The notes beneath the pieces were generated by a model, which had not been told where the DNA came from, searched no databases, and saw only the letters and a program-made list of their open reading frames with translations. Of a stretch of 64,000 nt of DNA, positions 50,734-58,593 are shown piece by piece. The stretch comes from Chloroflexota bacterium (GTDB lineage: Bacteria > Chloroflexota > Anaerolineae > Promineifilales > Promineifilaceae): positions 1 through 64,000 of the forward strand of contig JAGNBF010000009.1 in the NCBI GenBank assembly GCA_018004935.1, given 5' to 3'. The position numbers were made by a program, and so were the translations under genes. Every line of letters begins with the position of its first letter. The stretch's first letter is position 1.

Positions 50734-51186
50734 ATGAGACAAATTGCATTGATAGCCTGTTGCAAAGAGAAGTTGTACGCGCCGGGGGAAGGAAGCGCGG
50801 CCGCGGGTGAGCTGTACATCGGTCAACTATTCCGGGCGCAGTTGGCCTATGCCCGCCACCGGTTGCCTGATGAGCAGATTTACATTCTCTCGGCCAAATA
50901 TGGACTGGTGGGAGTTGGTCAACAAATCCAGTCTTATGAGCAGACTTTGAACAAGATGAATATGGCCCAGCGGCTTACCTGGGCCTGGGACGTAGAACGT
51001 GCCTTTGGTCGGCTTTGCCCGTCAGCGGCGATTGTGTGGATGATGGCCGGGCAGGCGTATCGGGAAAACCTGGTTGAATTGTTGGCGCAGCGGGGGGTGG
51101 TAGTGGTGCAGCCGCATCCAGCGGGGTTTGGATATGGTCAGCAGGTGCAATGGTATAACCGGGAACTAGGAGGAGTGGTCGCATGA
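50734..51186 (+). CDS. DUF6884-like protein
   Basis: Start at ATG 50734 after AGGAGCCGAGACC. The 150-residue protein has LIACCKEKL, GELYIGQLFRAQLAYARH, IYILSAKYGLVG and SYEQTLNKM, the landmarks I associate with DUF6884. The fold is probably Rossmann-like; the function is not known. It is found on phages and often near DNA modification genes. It overlaps the next gene (ATGA). Confidence 0.65.
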   Translation: MRQIALIACCKEKLYAPGEGSAAAGELYIGQLFRAQLAYARHRLPDEQIYILSAKYGLVGVGQQIQSYEQTLNKMNMAQRLTWAWDVERAFGRLCPSAAIVWMMAGQAYRENLVELLAQRGVVVVQPHPAGFGYGQQVQWYNRELGGVVA

Positions 51187-51446
51187 AATCTTTGAAAGAG
51201 AATGAGGCGATCATATTCCGTTGGATAGTGGCGTACAAAGAGACACATGACGGCAACTCCCCTTCAGTGCGTGAGATACTGCGGGGTACCGGGGTTCTTT
51301 CGTCTACCAGTAGTGTGCTTCACTGTCTGAGAGCATTGCAGAAAAAAGGGTGGATAACTACAGACCATGAAAATGGTGGGCATTACCGTAATATCGCCAT
51401 TGTGGGGGGGATGTGGTCTTATAAATTCAGCGAGGAAATTGCTTGA
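51183..51446 (+). CDS. LexA-type winged-helix protein without protease domain
   Basis: An 87-residue protein that matches the DNA-binding domain of LexA: FRWIVAYKETHDGNSPSVREILRGTGVLSSTSSVLHCLRALQKKGWI. The self-cleaving C-terminal domain of LexA is missing. It could be a regulator of nearby promoters; the operator-bearing promoter at 51443 follows directly. Confidence 0.72.
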   Translation: MKSLKENEAIIFRWIVAYKETHDGNSPSVREILRGTGVLSSTSSVLHCLRALQKKGWITTDHENGGHYRNIAIVGGMWSYKFSEEIA

Positions 51447-51499
51447 CGGGGGGGAGCAGTTGATCGTATTATTGAGCAATATTAAATAATACTAAATAC
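51443..51499 (+). promoter_or_regulatory. Promoter with AT-rich operator
   Basis: TTGACG (51443-51448), 18 bases and TATTAT (51467-51472) form a promoter. GCAATATTAAATAATACTAAATA (51477-51499) resembles the recurrent operator. The start codon of the next gene is at 51512. Confidence 0.6.
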
Positions 51500-51511
51500 G
51501 GAGAGGGTGTT

Positions 51512-52000
51512 ATGTTCTCTGAGGCGGATCTTGCCGTGCTATTGGCAACCAATTCAGACCTGTCGGTTGTCCATGAGGGCAGAGGCTCGCCCGTGCCCAG
51601 GTCCATGCGCCAACCAGATGTGACGATACCCCAGCCAAAGATGACGGAAACCGAGCGTCGTTTTGCGGTGGATGTCCTGGAGCCGGGGGTAGAGCGAGGT
51701 GAGATTATCACCTACTGGTACGAGCCAGGGCAGATCCGCATGGTTGGTCAGACCTACACGGCCGATTGGGTCGTTATTATGCGGGATAGAGTAGTATTTT
51801 ATGAGATTAAAGGCAAGGCCAAGTTGATGAGCGAAGAGCGGGCCAGCGTGAAGTTCAACTGGGCGGCCGCGCAATTCGCCAGCGATTTTATCTGGTTCTG
51901 TTGGGCCAAGTTGCAGGATGATGGCTCGTGGAAGGTTACACGGAGGCAACCTACAAGGCGACTTCATTCGCAACTCAAGTTTTCAGAGACAGGTGTCTAA
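51512..52000 (+). CDS. DUF1064-like PD-(D/E)xK endonuclease
   Basis: A 162-residue protein with D85 (TADWVVIM) and E98-I-K100 (FYEIKGKAKL), the nuclease core seen in small phage DUF1064-like enzymes related to Holliday-junction resolvases. It probably resolves branched DNA during replication or packaging. First gene behind an operator-controlled promoter. Confidence 0.68.
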   Translation: MFSEADLAVLLATNSDLSVVHEGRGSPVPRSMRQPDVTIPQPKMTETERRFAVDVLEPGVERGEIITYWYEPGQIRMVGQTYTADWVVIMRDRVVFYEIKGKAKLMSEERASVKFNWAAAQFASDFIWFCWAKLQDDGSWKVTRRQPTRRLHSQLKFSETGV

Positions 52001-52012
52001 AGGGGGCAGAGA

Positions 52013-52120
52013 ATGGATGATTGGGACGATGACCCAATTGATATTGATATTGGCTGGGAATGGTGCGGCGTAGGACTGGTGTTAGTCCTGTTCATAATGC
52101 TATACATAATTTTTTCATGA
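52013..52120 (+). CDS. Single-pass membrane micropeptide
   Basis: A 35-residue frame with ribosome site AAGGGGGCAGAG. It starts with an acidic segment (MDDWDDDPIDIDIGWEW) and ends in one membrane helix (GVGLVLVLFIMLYIIF). The stop overlaps ATG 52117 of the next gene (ATGA). The tidy layout suggests a real product. Confidence 0.55.
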   Translation: MDDWDDDPIDIDIGWEWCGVGLVLVLFIMLYIIFS

Positions 52121-52944
52121 CGGAGGGGAAGGTGAATAGTCAAGGCAAGTGGGCCAATGGGCAGTGGAGTGGGGGGATTGAGTGGACGCGCTGGATTGAA
52201 CCCGATGGCAATGTGTTGCCTGGGTTCACCTGGAACCCGGTAGGCGGGTGTGAGCATGATTGCCAGTGGCAAATGGCTGATGGTCATTGGGCGCAGTGTT
52301 ATGCCAAGACTGTCGCTGAAGGAACGGCACAGAAGGCGTTCTCACAAGGGTTTGCGGCTCACTACTGGCGGCCGCATCTGCTGAAAGAGCCACGCAAAAT
52401 CAAGGAAACATCAGGAATCTTCCTCGATTCCATGAGTGACCTGATGGGGGCGGATGTCCCCGCCGAACAGATTGAGCAGGTCATTCAGGTATGCCGGGAA
52501 TGTCACTGGCACCGCTTTTTTGTCCTCACCAAAAATGCCCCTAGGCTATTGAAATTTGATTGGCCGTCTAATTGCATCGTCGGCGTATCTATGCCGCCGA
52601 CAAAGATGCACGGTAACGTGCTGACGTTTGGCCAGCAGGTAGCCTACACTGCTAAGGCGTTGAAGGTGCTAATGGAATTACGCGGCCGCGGGGTAACTAC
52701 CTGGATGAGCTTTGAGCCACTGTCTTGGGATGTGGCTCCATTGGTGGCGGATGCGCCGGGGGCCTTGGCCTGGGCAGTGATTGGCGCGGCCAGCCGGGGC
52801 AAGGGGTTGTATCAGCCTGCGGCCGCGGATGTGCATGCTCTCCTCGATGTGCTGGACGAGCAGGGAGTGCCGGTGTTCTTCAAGGGTAATTTGAGTTGGG
52901 AGCCGTGGCGGAAAGCGTTCCCACACCATGAGGTAAAGCCGTAA
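52117..52944 (+). CDS. Phage Gp37/Gp68-type protein (DUF5131)
   Basis: Start at ATG 52117 (overlap) or GTG 52132, which has GGAGGGG before it. The ~275-residue protein shows the DUF5131 plan: GIEWTRW, FTWNPVGGCEHDC, CYAKTVAEG, IFLDSMSDLMGADVP, FVLTKNAPRL, VGVSM and MSFEPLSWDV. The family has Cys residues and a barrel-like fold related to radical SAM proteins; a CxxxC-type cluster is suggested but not proven. Widespread in phages, function unknown. Confidence 0.8.
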   Translation: MTEGKVNSQGKWANGQWSGGIEWTRWIEPDGNVLPGFTWNPVGGCEHDCQWQMADGHWAQCYAKTVAEGTAQKAFSQGFAAHYWRPHLLKEPRKIKETSGIFLDSMSDLMGADVPAEQIEQVIQVCRECHWHRFFVLTKNAPRLLKFDWPSNCIVGVSMPPTKMHGNVLTFGQQVAYTAKALKVLMELRGRGVTTWMSFEPLSWDVAPLVADAPGALAWAVIGAASRGKGLYQPAAADVHALLDVLDEQGVPVFFKGNLSWEPWRKAFPHHEVKP

Positions 52945-52969
52945 CGCATTAGCATGGAGGATAAATAAT

Positions 52970-53350
52970 ATGGAAGGGGTATTGAGTTTCATGCAACCGA
53001 AATTTTGGTTGTTGTGTGTTGCTTTGTCCATTACCAGTCTGGCTTACGACTGGTTGATTATTGAGAGACTTCGACTGAAAAAAACCCGTGATGGGATAGT
53101 AATCAGTCGGATGCCTGGGTATACCTGGGTAACGGTCGTTGTTGGCGTAGGGTATGTGCTAATTGCGGCCGCGATTGGGGTCGCTGTGGGGATAACATTT
53201 CAGGGCTATGGGGCAATTCTGTCCCTGTTCTGCTACTTTGCATTCGCCGGGTGGCCGATGGCTCTCGGAGAGGTGCGCCATACCTGGTCCCGAAGTGAGG
53301 AGGGTCTGCGGAAAATATTAAATTTCAACCAGAAGCATTCATCTAAATAA
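52970..53350 (+). CDS. Three-pass membrane protein
   Basis: A 126-residue protein with membrane helices at about residues 10-28, 50-72 and 76-97 and a basic C-terminal tail. The start follows GGAGGATAAATA. A perfect terminator covers its stop codon. It could take part in exclusion or lysis control; no family recognised. Confidence 0.55.
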   Translation: MEGVLSFMQPKFWLLCVALSITSLAYDWLIIERLRLKKTRDGIVISRMPGYTWVTVVVGVGYVLIAAAIGVAVGITFQGYGAILSLFCYFAFAGWPMALGEVRHTWSRSEEGLRKILNFNQKHSSK

Positions 53351-53388
53351 AAAGAGGGGTTCAATCGTCTGATTGAACCCCTCTTTTT
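53349..53388. terminator. Perfect bidirectional terminator
   Basis: AAAAAGAGGGGTTCAATC and its exact complement form an 18-bp stem around GTCT, with A and T tracts on both sides. Confidence 0.93.
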
Positions 53389-53445
53389 AGGCTAATTGGG
53401 TGGGGGGATGGGGCCATGACCGAAAAGTGACGGTCAGGAGTACCT

Positions 53446-53700
53446 ATGAAAAATAATACAGGTCGTCGAACCGATGACGTAGGAGACCAATGTGAGGAGT
53501 TCCTGAAGGACTTAAGTCGAAAGGAAATCCAGACCATCATCCATAAATTGCGTATTGGCAACGATGCATCTGAGGAACTGCTGTACGGATGGAAAACAAT
53601 GAATGATGAAACTGTCGCGTATTTCCTCAGTATTTGTCAACTATCGTTTGCCACGTTGCTAGCTGAATTAGAAAAATTTGAGGCGACAAATGAGCAGTGA
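53446..53700 (+). CDS. Small helical protein
   Basis: An 84-residue acidic helical protein. The ribosome site TCAGGAG lies in a small hairpin (TGACCG...CGGTCA, 53415-53433). It overlaps the replication gene by 11 bases and may regulate it or act with it. No family recognised. Confidence 0.5.
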   Translation: MKNNTGRRTDDVGDQCEEFLKDLSRKEIQTIIHKLRIGNDASEELLYGWKTMNDETVAYFLSICQLSFATLLAELEKFEATNEQ

Positions 53701-54772
53701 GCATCCATGGTTTTCAGTGTATGACGAAATATTGAGTGATAACAAGTTGGCCCGCGTCAGGCGGGCCACCAGGCAACACCGGCTCATGGTGATTGGTGCC
53801 TGGACAACCCTGCTGGCGTTATCCAATCAGTCCCCTGTGCGGGGAGTGTTGTTGATCCGTGAGGATCGCCCTCTCACTGTTCAGGAGATATTTGAGGAAT
53901 GGGATGTGGATACGCTAGAGGGGCAAACCTTATTAGACGCATTTATCGATCAGGGGATGTTGCATCACGAAGGAGAAGCCTGGGTCATCTGCAATTGGGA
54001 AAAACGCCAACCAAAGCAGGATAAAAGCACTGAGCGGGTGCGCCAATGGCGGCAGAAGATCGCGGCGGCAGCAAATGCTGTTAAACCCGAAAAACCTGAA
54101 ACGGATGAAACGTTTCAAGGTGTTACATATGAAACGGGTGCAACGTTTCGCGGAGGGCATGGTGAAACGTTTCGTAACGATACAGAGAAAGAGATAGAGA
54201 TAGAGATAAAGTATAAAGAGAGAGAGGGTGAGAGTGAGGGTGAGGGTCTCTATTCCTTTGAGCGACGTTTGGGAAGGATTGTTGCCAATGGGGTTTCTCC
54301 TGGAGTGGGAACGCGGCGGCAACTCCCGTATTCTGATGATGATGAGGTGGCCAATGCAATTTGGGAAGCATTGTTGACATTATGCGACAATGACGAGATG
54401 CAGGCTCGTTGTGTCGCGATAGTGACCAACGAGTTGTCAGAACGACTGGAATGGCTGAAGCCATTCCCCCGACGCAAGCAGGAGTTCCAGGACGCGTTGA
54501 GCCACTGGTGGCGTCCCATAAAGAAGGCGCTGAAAGTCCGGGACTGGGACACGGAAAGGACGGTTATAGCGATGGTCGAGGCCGCTAAGTCGCTGCATCA
54601 ACGGCAATACGCCCCCAGTCGGCCTGCGGGGTTGATGGGGGAGATGAGCAAACAAGCGGCAGGGCGGGGGTCTCCTGCCCTGCAACCGGGGAGTGCTCAG
54701 GGGAAAGCGTTGGGGGTTGATGCTATACGGGAGAAGATAAAACAGCGGGGGGGAGGTGGGGGCAATGGATAA
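53690..54772 (+). CDS. Phage replisome organizer-like initiator
   Basis: A 360-residue protein starting at ATG 53690. The N-terminal ~120 residues look like the winged-helix start of phage replisome organizers (WFSVYDEILSDNKLARVRR; LTVQEIFEEWDVDTLEGQTLLDAFIDQGML; WVICNWEKRQ). Then comes a Gly/Thr/Glu-rich linker encoded by a nearly pure purine tract (54180-54245). The C-terminal half is helical (EVANAIWEALLTLCDNDEMQ). It should bind the origin, possibly in its own gene, and load the helicase with the next gene product. Confidence 0.72.
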   Translation: MSSEHPWFSVYDEILSDNKLARVRRATRQHRLMVIGAWTTLLALSNQSPVRGVLLIREDRPLTVQEIFEEWDVDTLEGQTLLDAFIDQGMLHHEGEAWVICNWEKRQPKQDKSTERVRQWRQKIAAAANAVKPEKPETDETFQGVTYETGATFRGGHGETFRNDTEKEIEIEIKYKEREGESEGEGLYSFERRLGRIVANGVSPGVGTRRQLPYSDDDEVANAIWEALLTLCDNDEMQARCVAIVTNELSERLEWLKPFPRRKQEFQDALSHWWRPIKKALKVRDWDTERTVIAMVEAAKSLHQRQYAPSRPAGLMGEMSKQAAGRGSPALQPGSAQGKALGVDAIREKIKQRGGGGGNG

Positions 54773-55325
54773 TCCCGTACCAGTTGACATCGAGATCGCT
54801 GAGGCTGTTCTCTCCACATTGTCCAATGCCTATCCTAGGTTGTTCCAACCAGAACAAGGGACAAGAGACATTTATATTAGTCGTCTGCTGGGTTTGAATT
54901 CGACTTTTCTGTTAGAGACGGTGGAGAGATGGATTGACGAGAATCGTTTCCCACCATCGGCGGCCGACCTACGTCGACCTACATTAGTGCTAATGAAGCG
55001 TCAAGAGCTTTTGATTTGGCTGGAAGAATCACAGGTGGCGCGGCCGCCGCGTTTGACGAGTATACCGGGCAGTCAAGAAACGGTTGCTAGCGGTATGCGA
55101 GTAGCGGACGTGCTGACAGAAATTAAGCGTTCGTTTTCTCATACGTTTTTCTCACAGGTAGTGCTGGTGGAGTTTGATCCAGAGCAACGGAAAATTCGCT
55201 TGAGCCACCCGCGCCCCTTAGCAATAGATTGGTGGCGACAAGATCGCCTGCGAACCCAGATTTTAGATACCCTATGCGCATTTGCCGCCGAACCCATCGC
55301 GGTAGAGTTTGTTTCTGCCGCATGA
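54765..55325 (+). CDS. Helicase loader-like replication protein
   Basis: Start at ATG 54765, overlapping the initiator gene by 8 bases. The 186-residue protein has a helical N-terminal half of the sort seen in phage replicative helicase loaders (RDIYISRLLGLNSTFLLETVERWIDENRFPPSAADLR). The C-terminal half (HTFFSQVVLVEFDPEQRKIRLSHPRPLAIDWWRQDRLRTQ) resembles DnaA N-terminal domains. Together this fits a partner of the replisome organizer. No ATPase motif is seen. Confidence 0.6.
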   Translation: MDNPVPVDIEIAEAVLSTLSNAYPRLFQPEQGTRDIYISRLLGLNSTFLLETVERWIDENRFPPSAADLRRPTLVLMKRQELLIWLEESQVARPPRLTSIPGSQETVASGMRVADVLTEIKRSFSHTFFSQVVLVEFDPEQRKIRLSHPRPLAIDWWRQDRLRTQILDTLCAFAAEPIAVEFVSAA

Positions 55326-55397
55326 TAAGCCGTTTGTCGTTGTGACGGGCGAAGTATGATAAAATGCGACAATAGCATTTTAATGGGAAGGTGGTGA

Positions 55398-56009
55398 ATG
55401 GCAAGAAAAACGATGTATGGACAGCCGAAAAAGGTGACTTCGGTTTCTATGCCAGCGGGATTATATGAATTCTTTAGGCGGTATCATGGCAGAGAAAATA
55501 ATGCCAGTGGGGGTATTTCGTTGGCGATCTCGGTTCTAGTGAAGAAAGATTTAGGGGCACGTTGCTTGATGGCGCTGGTTGTGGCTGAGGGTTATGTGAT
55601 ACCAGATGACCTGGTAGTGATTGTCCCGGGATGGGAAACGAATGAAATGGGGTTGGCCCGCTCTCAGGAATTACGGCGAATGGGTATTGCATATGATGCC
55701 GAGTGGAAGAAAATTGCCAGCACGGCGCAACCAGAGAAATCAGAGACCGGAGAAAATTTGCCTGGACGAATAGGTGCCCCATTGCTCTTTGAGCAAATGA
55801 TGGATAAATATATGGTCAGTCTGACTCAAGGTGAGATTGCTTTTCTAGACAAATTGGGTACGGGGAAGCGCCCACGTAGCCAGGGGATTCGCTTTTTGGC
55901 GGAGCATTTGTGGTTGCTCGACCGAGCGGCCGCACAAATTATTTGTGATATTGCCAAGGAAGGGTCTCATTTTGTCCCCCAGGTGTTCTTGGAAATTGCC
56001 GAGTGTTAA
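55398..56009 (+). CDS. Regulator-like protein, paralogue A
   Basis: A 203-residue protein with ribosome site GGGAAGGTGGTGA. The N-terminus (KKVTSVSMPAGLYEFFRRYHGRENNASGGISLAISVLVKK) resembles a ribbon-helix-helix unit. The C-terminal ~70 residues (LTQGEIAFLDKLGTGKRPRSQGIRFLAEHLWLLDRAAAQIICDIAKEG) share their pattern with the next gene. The two are diverged duplicates and are possible DNA-binding regulators. Confidence 0.55.
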   Translation: MARKTMYGQPKKVTSVSMPAGLYEFFRRYHGRENNASGGISLAISVLVKKDLGARCLMALVVAEGYVIPDDLVVIVPGWETNEMGLARSQELRRMGIAYDAEWKKIASTAQPEKSETGENLPGRIGAPLLFEQMMDKYMVSLTQGEIAFLDKLGTGKRPRSQGIRFLAEHLWLLDRAAAQIICDIAKEGSHFVPQVFLEIAEC

Positions 56010-56050
56010 CCCCGTTCCTCTTCTCTATTGGTTTTTTTGTCTGATATTTG

Positions 56051-56067
56051 GTATTATATTATGATAC
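56051..56067. promoter_or_regulatory. AT-rich operator
   Basis: GTATTATATTATGATAC is a near-perfect copy of the recurrent operator core, 32 bases before ATG 56099. It overlaps a possible -10 box. Confidence 0.6.
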
Positions 56068-56098
56068 GAATTAATGATTGGGGGGGGGGAGGAGTGCA

Positions 56099-56632
56099 AT
56101 GGCTAGAGATAAAACGTTTCCGGGGATTGGTCGGTTGCTCCCAGCCAGCTACAAAGCCTTTCCGGCGGTGAAGGAGTTTTTGGCACAATATGGCGGGGAC
56201 TATGGGAGCAATGCAAGCGAAGGTGCACGTACGGCGATCCGTCGGTACTGCGAGTTAAGTCCGATGGCTCGTCGGCTGATGGGCGTGGTCGTAGCCGATG
56301 GCCATGTGCCCCCGCCTGGTGTTCAGTTTCAGGATGAGCAGGGCGAGACTGACGACGAGTTTCTCATTATTATTGAAGATCTAGGGGTAAACGCCGATGC
56401 CTCTACTCGCTATGGAGAAACAATGGAGGGGGGAAGTGTTACGCTGACTCCCGCAGAGATGGAGTTTTTGAAGCGGCTTGGGCGGGGAGTGGGCGGGGGC
56501 CTGCGCTTGGTGGTGCAGGAGCTGGTCCGCCTGGGAGATGTCCGCGCCTGCCAAATCCTAGACGAGATCGGACGCGACAAATTTGTGCCAGCACGATGGG
56601 CCGAATACGCGGCCACGGTACTGGCTGTTTAA
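56099..56632 (+). CDS. Regulator-like protein, paralogue B
   Basis: Start at ATG 56099 after GGGGGGGGGAGGAGTGCA. The 177-residue protein parallels paralogue A: an N-terminal helical unit (FPAVKEFLAQYGGDYGSNASEGARTAIRRYCELS) and a C-terminal LTPAEMEFLKRLGRGVGGGLRLVVQELVRLGDVRACQILDEIGRDKFVP. It has its own operator just upstream, so it may be autoregulated. A DNA-binding role is inferred. Confidence 0.55.
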   Translation: MARDKTFPGIGRLLPASYKAFPAVKEFLAQYGGDYGSNASEGARTAIRRYCELSPMARRLMGVVVADGHVPPPGVQFQDEQGETDDEFLIIIEDLGVNADASTRYGETMEGGSVTLTPAEMEFLKRLGRGVGGGLRLVVQELVRLGDVRACQILDEIGRDKFVPARWAEYAATVLAV

Positions 56633-56650
56633 CTGTGGGGGGAGATATTT

Positions 56651-56830
56651 ATGGAGGACGATACAGGGATTCACGATATAGTGCTTCAGGATGGGATGGA
56701 AGATGGCCGGTGCTATAGGTGTGCTAAAATTCGACGAGTGCGTCTCACATCCCGAGGCAAGTTGTGTGCCTATTGTGAGAAACGAGTGGGGGAACGATTG
56801 GGGTTGAAATCGCGGCCGCAACGGAAATGA
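56651..56830 (+). CDS. Small zinc-ribbon protein
   Basis: A 59-residue frame with ribosome site GGGGGGAGATATTT. CYRCAKIRRVRLTSRGKLCAYC holds two CxxC pairs 14 residues apart, a typical zinc ribbon, and the C-terminus is basic. Probably a nucleic-acid-binding accessory. Confidence 0.6.
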   Translation: MEDDTGIHDIVLQDGMEDGRCYRCAKIRRVRLTSRGKLCAYCEKRVGERLGLKSRPQRK

Positions 56831-56911
56831 AGTAAGCGGAGTTGCCTGCGTGTTTCCCAGAAGCTTAAAAAAGCGACTTGTAGAAAAGCGGACGCGAGAG
56901 GAGAAGCCTAA

Positions 56912-57154
56912 ATGTCTCTGTCTAAATTGATGACGATCACCGGTTTTGTAAATGTGGTTGTGATGGGGTGGCTACTGGTAGCGCAGGTTGTGTCTGCCGA
57001 ACCAGGTAACATGACTGTTTTTTGGGTGTTCTTGGGGCTGACGTTGGTGATGGGTTTTGCCTATGCTACAAGCCAGACACAGGTGAGGGGGAAACCATTG
57101 GCCTCGGGCCTGCGTCAGACTCTCATTGTGGAGACGAAAGACGCGGCCGCGTAA
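56912..57154 (+). CDS. Two-pass membrane protein
   Basis: An 80-residue protein with membrane helices at about residues 6-27 and 36-54, after GAGGAGAAGCCTAA. It ends right before repeat copy 3. Function unknown; small two-pass proteins on temperate phages include holin-like and exclusion proteins. Confidence 0.55.
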   Translation: MSLSKLMTITGFVNVVVMGWLLVAQVVSAEPGNMTVFWVFLGLTLVMGFAYATSQTQVRGKPLASGLRQTLIVETKDAAA

Positions 57155-57400
57155 TAGTACCTTCGAGGCTGATCAGAAAATGAACGCCAGACCGGGAAAC
57201 GGTCTGGCGTTTTTTGTTTGGGTAAAAGAGCGTAACGCGGCCGCATTCCGCCGCATCTTCTTTTGACCATCAAATCACTCCGGCCTGGTTTGAAAAACAC
57301 GAAACGGCTGTTTGGTGGGGCAAGAATCCAATCCATCTATACACGCGCCTCGATGCGCTCAGGGGTACTTCGGGGCGTACATGGGGGAGCCGCTGGCGGC
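57155..57400. repeat. Long intergenic repeat, copy 3
   Basis: It starts TAGTACCTTCGAGGC directly at the stop of the membrane gene, as copy 1 does, then has AGAAAATGAACGCCAG, the terminator, GTAACGCGGCCGCATTC, ...GGGGCAAGAATCCAATCCATC (shared with copy 2) and GGGGTACTTCGGGGCGTACATG (shared with copy 1). It lacks the TTCGC-rich second block. The 57155-57537 gap holds no gene, only this repeat and the promoter cassette. Confidence 0.75.
57182..57216 (+). terminator. Terminator at the head of repeat copy 3
   Basis: AACGCCAGACCG and CGGTCTGGCGTT form a perfect 12-bp stem followed by TTTTTTG. Confidence 0.9.
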
Positions 57401-57433
57401 TGGCGGCTGGCTGTGGGGGCAAGAAAACTAGAG

Positions 57434-57537
57434 GAAAACCAGGGGTGAAACACCCTTGACGTACCCGTATCGCGTGCTATACTTAAAGTATTATTTAATA
57501 ATACTTTAAGTAACCAACCAACAAACCGGAGCAGGCG
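57434..57537 (+). promoter_or_regulatory. Promoter cassette 1 with perfect operator
   Basis: AAAACCAGGGGTGAAA, then TTGACG (57456-57461), 16 bases and TATACT (57478-57483). CTTAAAGTATTAT-TTA-ATAATACTTTAAG (57482-57510) is a perfect palindrome with 13-bp arms overlapping the -10 box. The leader TAACCAACCAACAAACCGGAG precedes the gene. This is the best copy of the recurrent operator and defines the motif. Confidence 0.8.
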
Positions 57538-57702
57538 ATGTCTCAAAAAACCACCAAAACTTACTTAATTCCAGGGGCGACCATCACCCAAAATATGGCG
57601 GTGCTGAATCCCCAGGCCAACAAAAAAACATCTTCTTATCAGCAGATGTTAGATCGGCAGGTGGCGCAGTTGATGGCGGCTGATTCCCGGATCGCCAGAT
57701 AA
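57538..57702 (+). CDS. Small protein of promoter cassette 1
   Basis: A 54-residue frame below the usual cut-off, with ribosome site CCGGAGCAGGCG. It is Thr/Gln/Ala-rich (MSQKTTKTYLIPGATITQNM...YQQMLDRQVAQLMAADSRIA). Its start (MSQKTTKTYL) resembles that of the protein at 59381 (MSHTTYLFGS), which also follows a promoter cassette. Function unknown. Confidence 0.6.
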   Translation: MSQKTTKTYLIPGATITQNMAVLNPQANKKTSSYQQMLDRQVAQLMAADSRIAR

Positions 57703-57730
57703 CCCACTTCCACCAGCAGGAGTAGATGCC

Positions 57731-58156
57731 GTGAGTAAAAGTAATTGGACAAAGCCTCTGGATGAAATCGTAGCCATGGCTACGGGCTGGTTTACCGAGC
57801 GGGGGTATGTACTGACCGAGCAAAGCGGCCGCAACCTGGCGGCCCAGTTTTACATGGGCCAAGACAGAGAGTACGCCGGGCGCAAGATTCAGGTGGCACT
57901 GGAGAAGTCAGTCGCTGAAGTGACGTACCAGAAACGGATTGGCAGGCTCCGGCAATTGCGAGAGATGGAAGAGCAGTTGGTGGCCGAAGGGTGGGTGTAC
58001 TGCCAGGACATCAGCGTTGAGGGTGCGGGTGTGTGGTGGTACGAGCCTCTCAATTTATCAGTCAATCGCATGGGTGGGACGTTTCCGACCCGTGAGGCGG
58101 CCACGGTCGCCACGTTTAATAGTGGGTTACGCAAGACCATTAATGGTGAGGAGTGA
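57731..58156 (+). CDS. Hypothetical protein
   Basis: GTG start at 57731 after CAGGAGTAGATGCC. The 141-residue protein has a helical middle (KRIGRLRQLREMEEQLVAEG) and a beta-rich end (VWWYEPLNLSVNRMGGTFPTREAA). It is on the transcript of promoter cassette 1. No family recognised. Confidence 0.5.
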   Translation: MSKSNWTKPLDEIVAMATGWFTERGYVLTEQSGRNLAAQFYMGQDREYAGRKIQVALEKSVAEVTYQKRIGRLRQLREMEEQLVAEGWVYCQDISVEGAGVWWYEPLNLSVNRMGGTFPTREAATVATFNSGLRKTINGEE

Positions 58157-58159
58157 ACC

Positions 58160-58516
58160 ATGAGTAAGTTGATTGAACCAACGAGAGAGGGTGATACGTT
58201 GCAGGCGGTGTCGCGCATCCTGCGCAACGAAAAGAGTGGGTGCGCGGTCAATGTCCCCTTTGACTTCCAGTTGCCGGAACGTCCCAGCGATTTGCCACAG
58301 GGCTGGCTTCCGCCGCTGATGGGCATCTTCGATGATGACGTGCTGGTGGTGATGGATCAGACGATGGAGTACGAGTGTTGTTACAGTGCCATGTACAGTC
58401 GCCTGGGCTGGTATCAGAAGCCGGTCCCGGTGAGTTCGGTGGTGGTGCAACGGCAAAAGGCCAAACTACCCCAAGACGGTTTTTTGACCGCCGCATCCTT
58501 CTGGGAGACGTGCTGA
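58160..58516 (+). CDS. Hypothetical protein
   Basis: A 118-residue acidic protein four bases after the previous stop, with GGTGAGGAGTGAACC as ribosome site. It reads as alpha/beta (LPPLMGIFDDDVLVVMDQTMEYECCYSAMYSRLGWYQ). A terminator follows. No family recognised. Confidence 0.5.
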   Translation: MSKLIEPTREGDTLQAVSRILRNEKSGCAVNVPFDFQLPERPSDLPQGWLPPLMGIFDDDVLVVMDQTMEYECCYSAMYSRLGWYQKPVPVSSVVVQRQKAKLPQDGFLTAASFWETC

Positions 58517-58543
58517 ACTAGAAAGACAAACCAATGGAGATGA

Positions 58544-58572
58544 AAAAGACCCTGCGCAAGCGGGGTCTTTTC
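58544..58572 (+). terminator. Terminator before radC
   Basis: AAAAGACCC pairs with GGGTCTTTT around a 10-base loop, with the T tract in the stem end. It argues that the radC frame, open from 58534, really starts after it. Confidence 0.8.
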
Positions 58573-58593
58573 GTTGTAAGGAGCAGTGACGCG

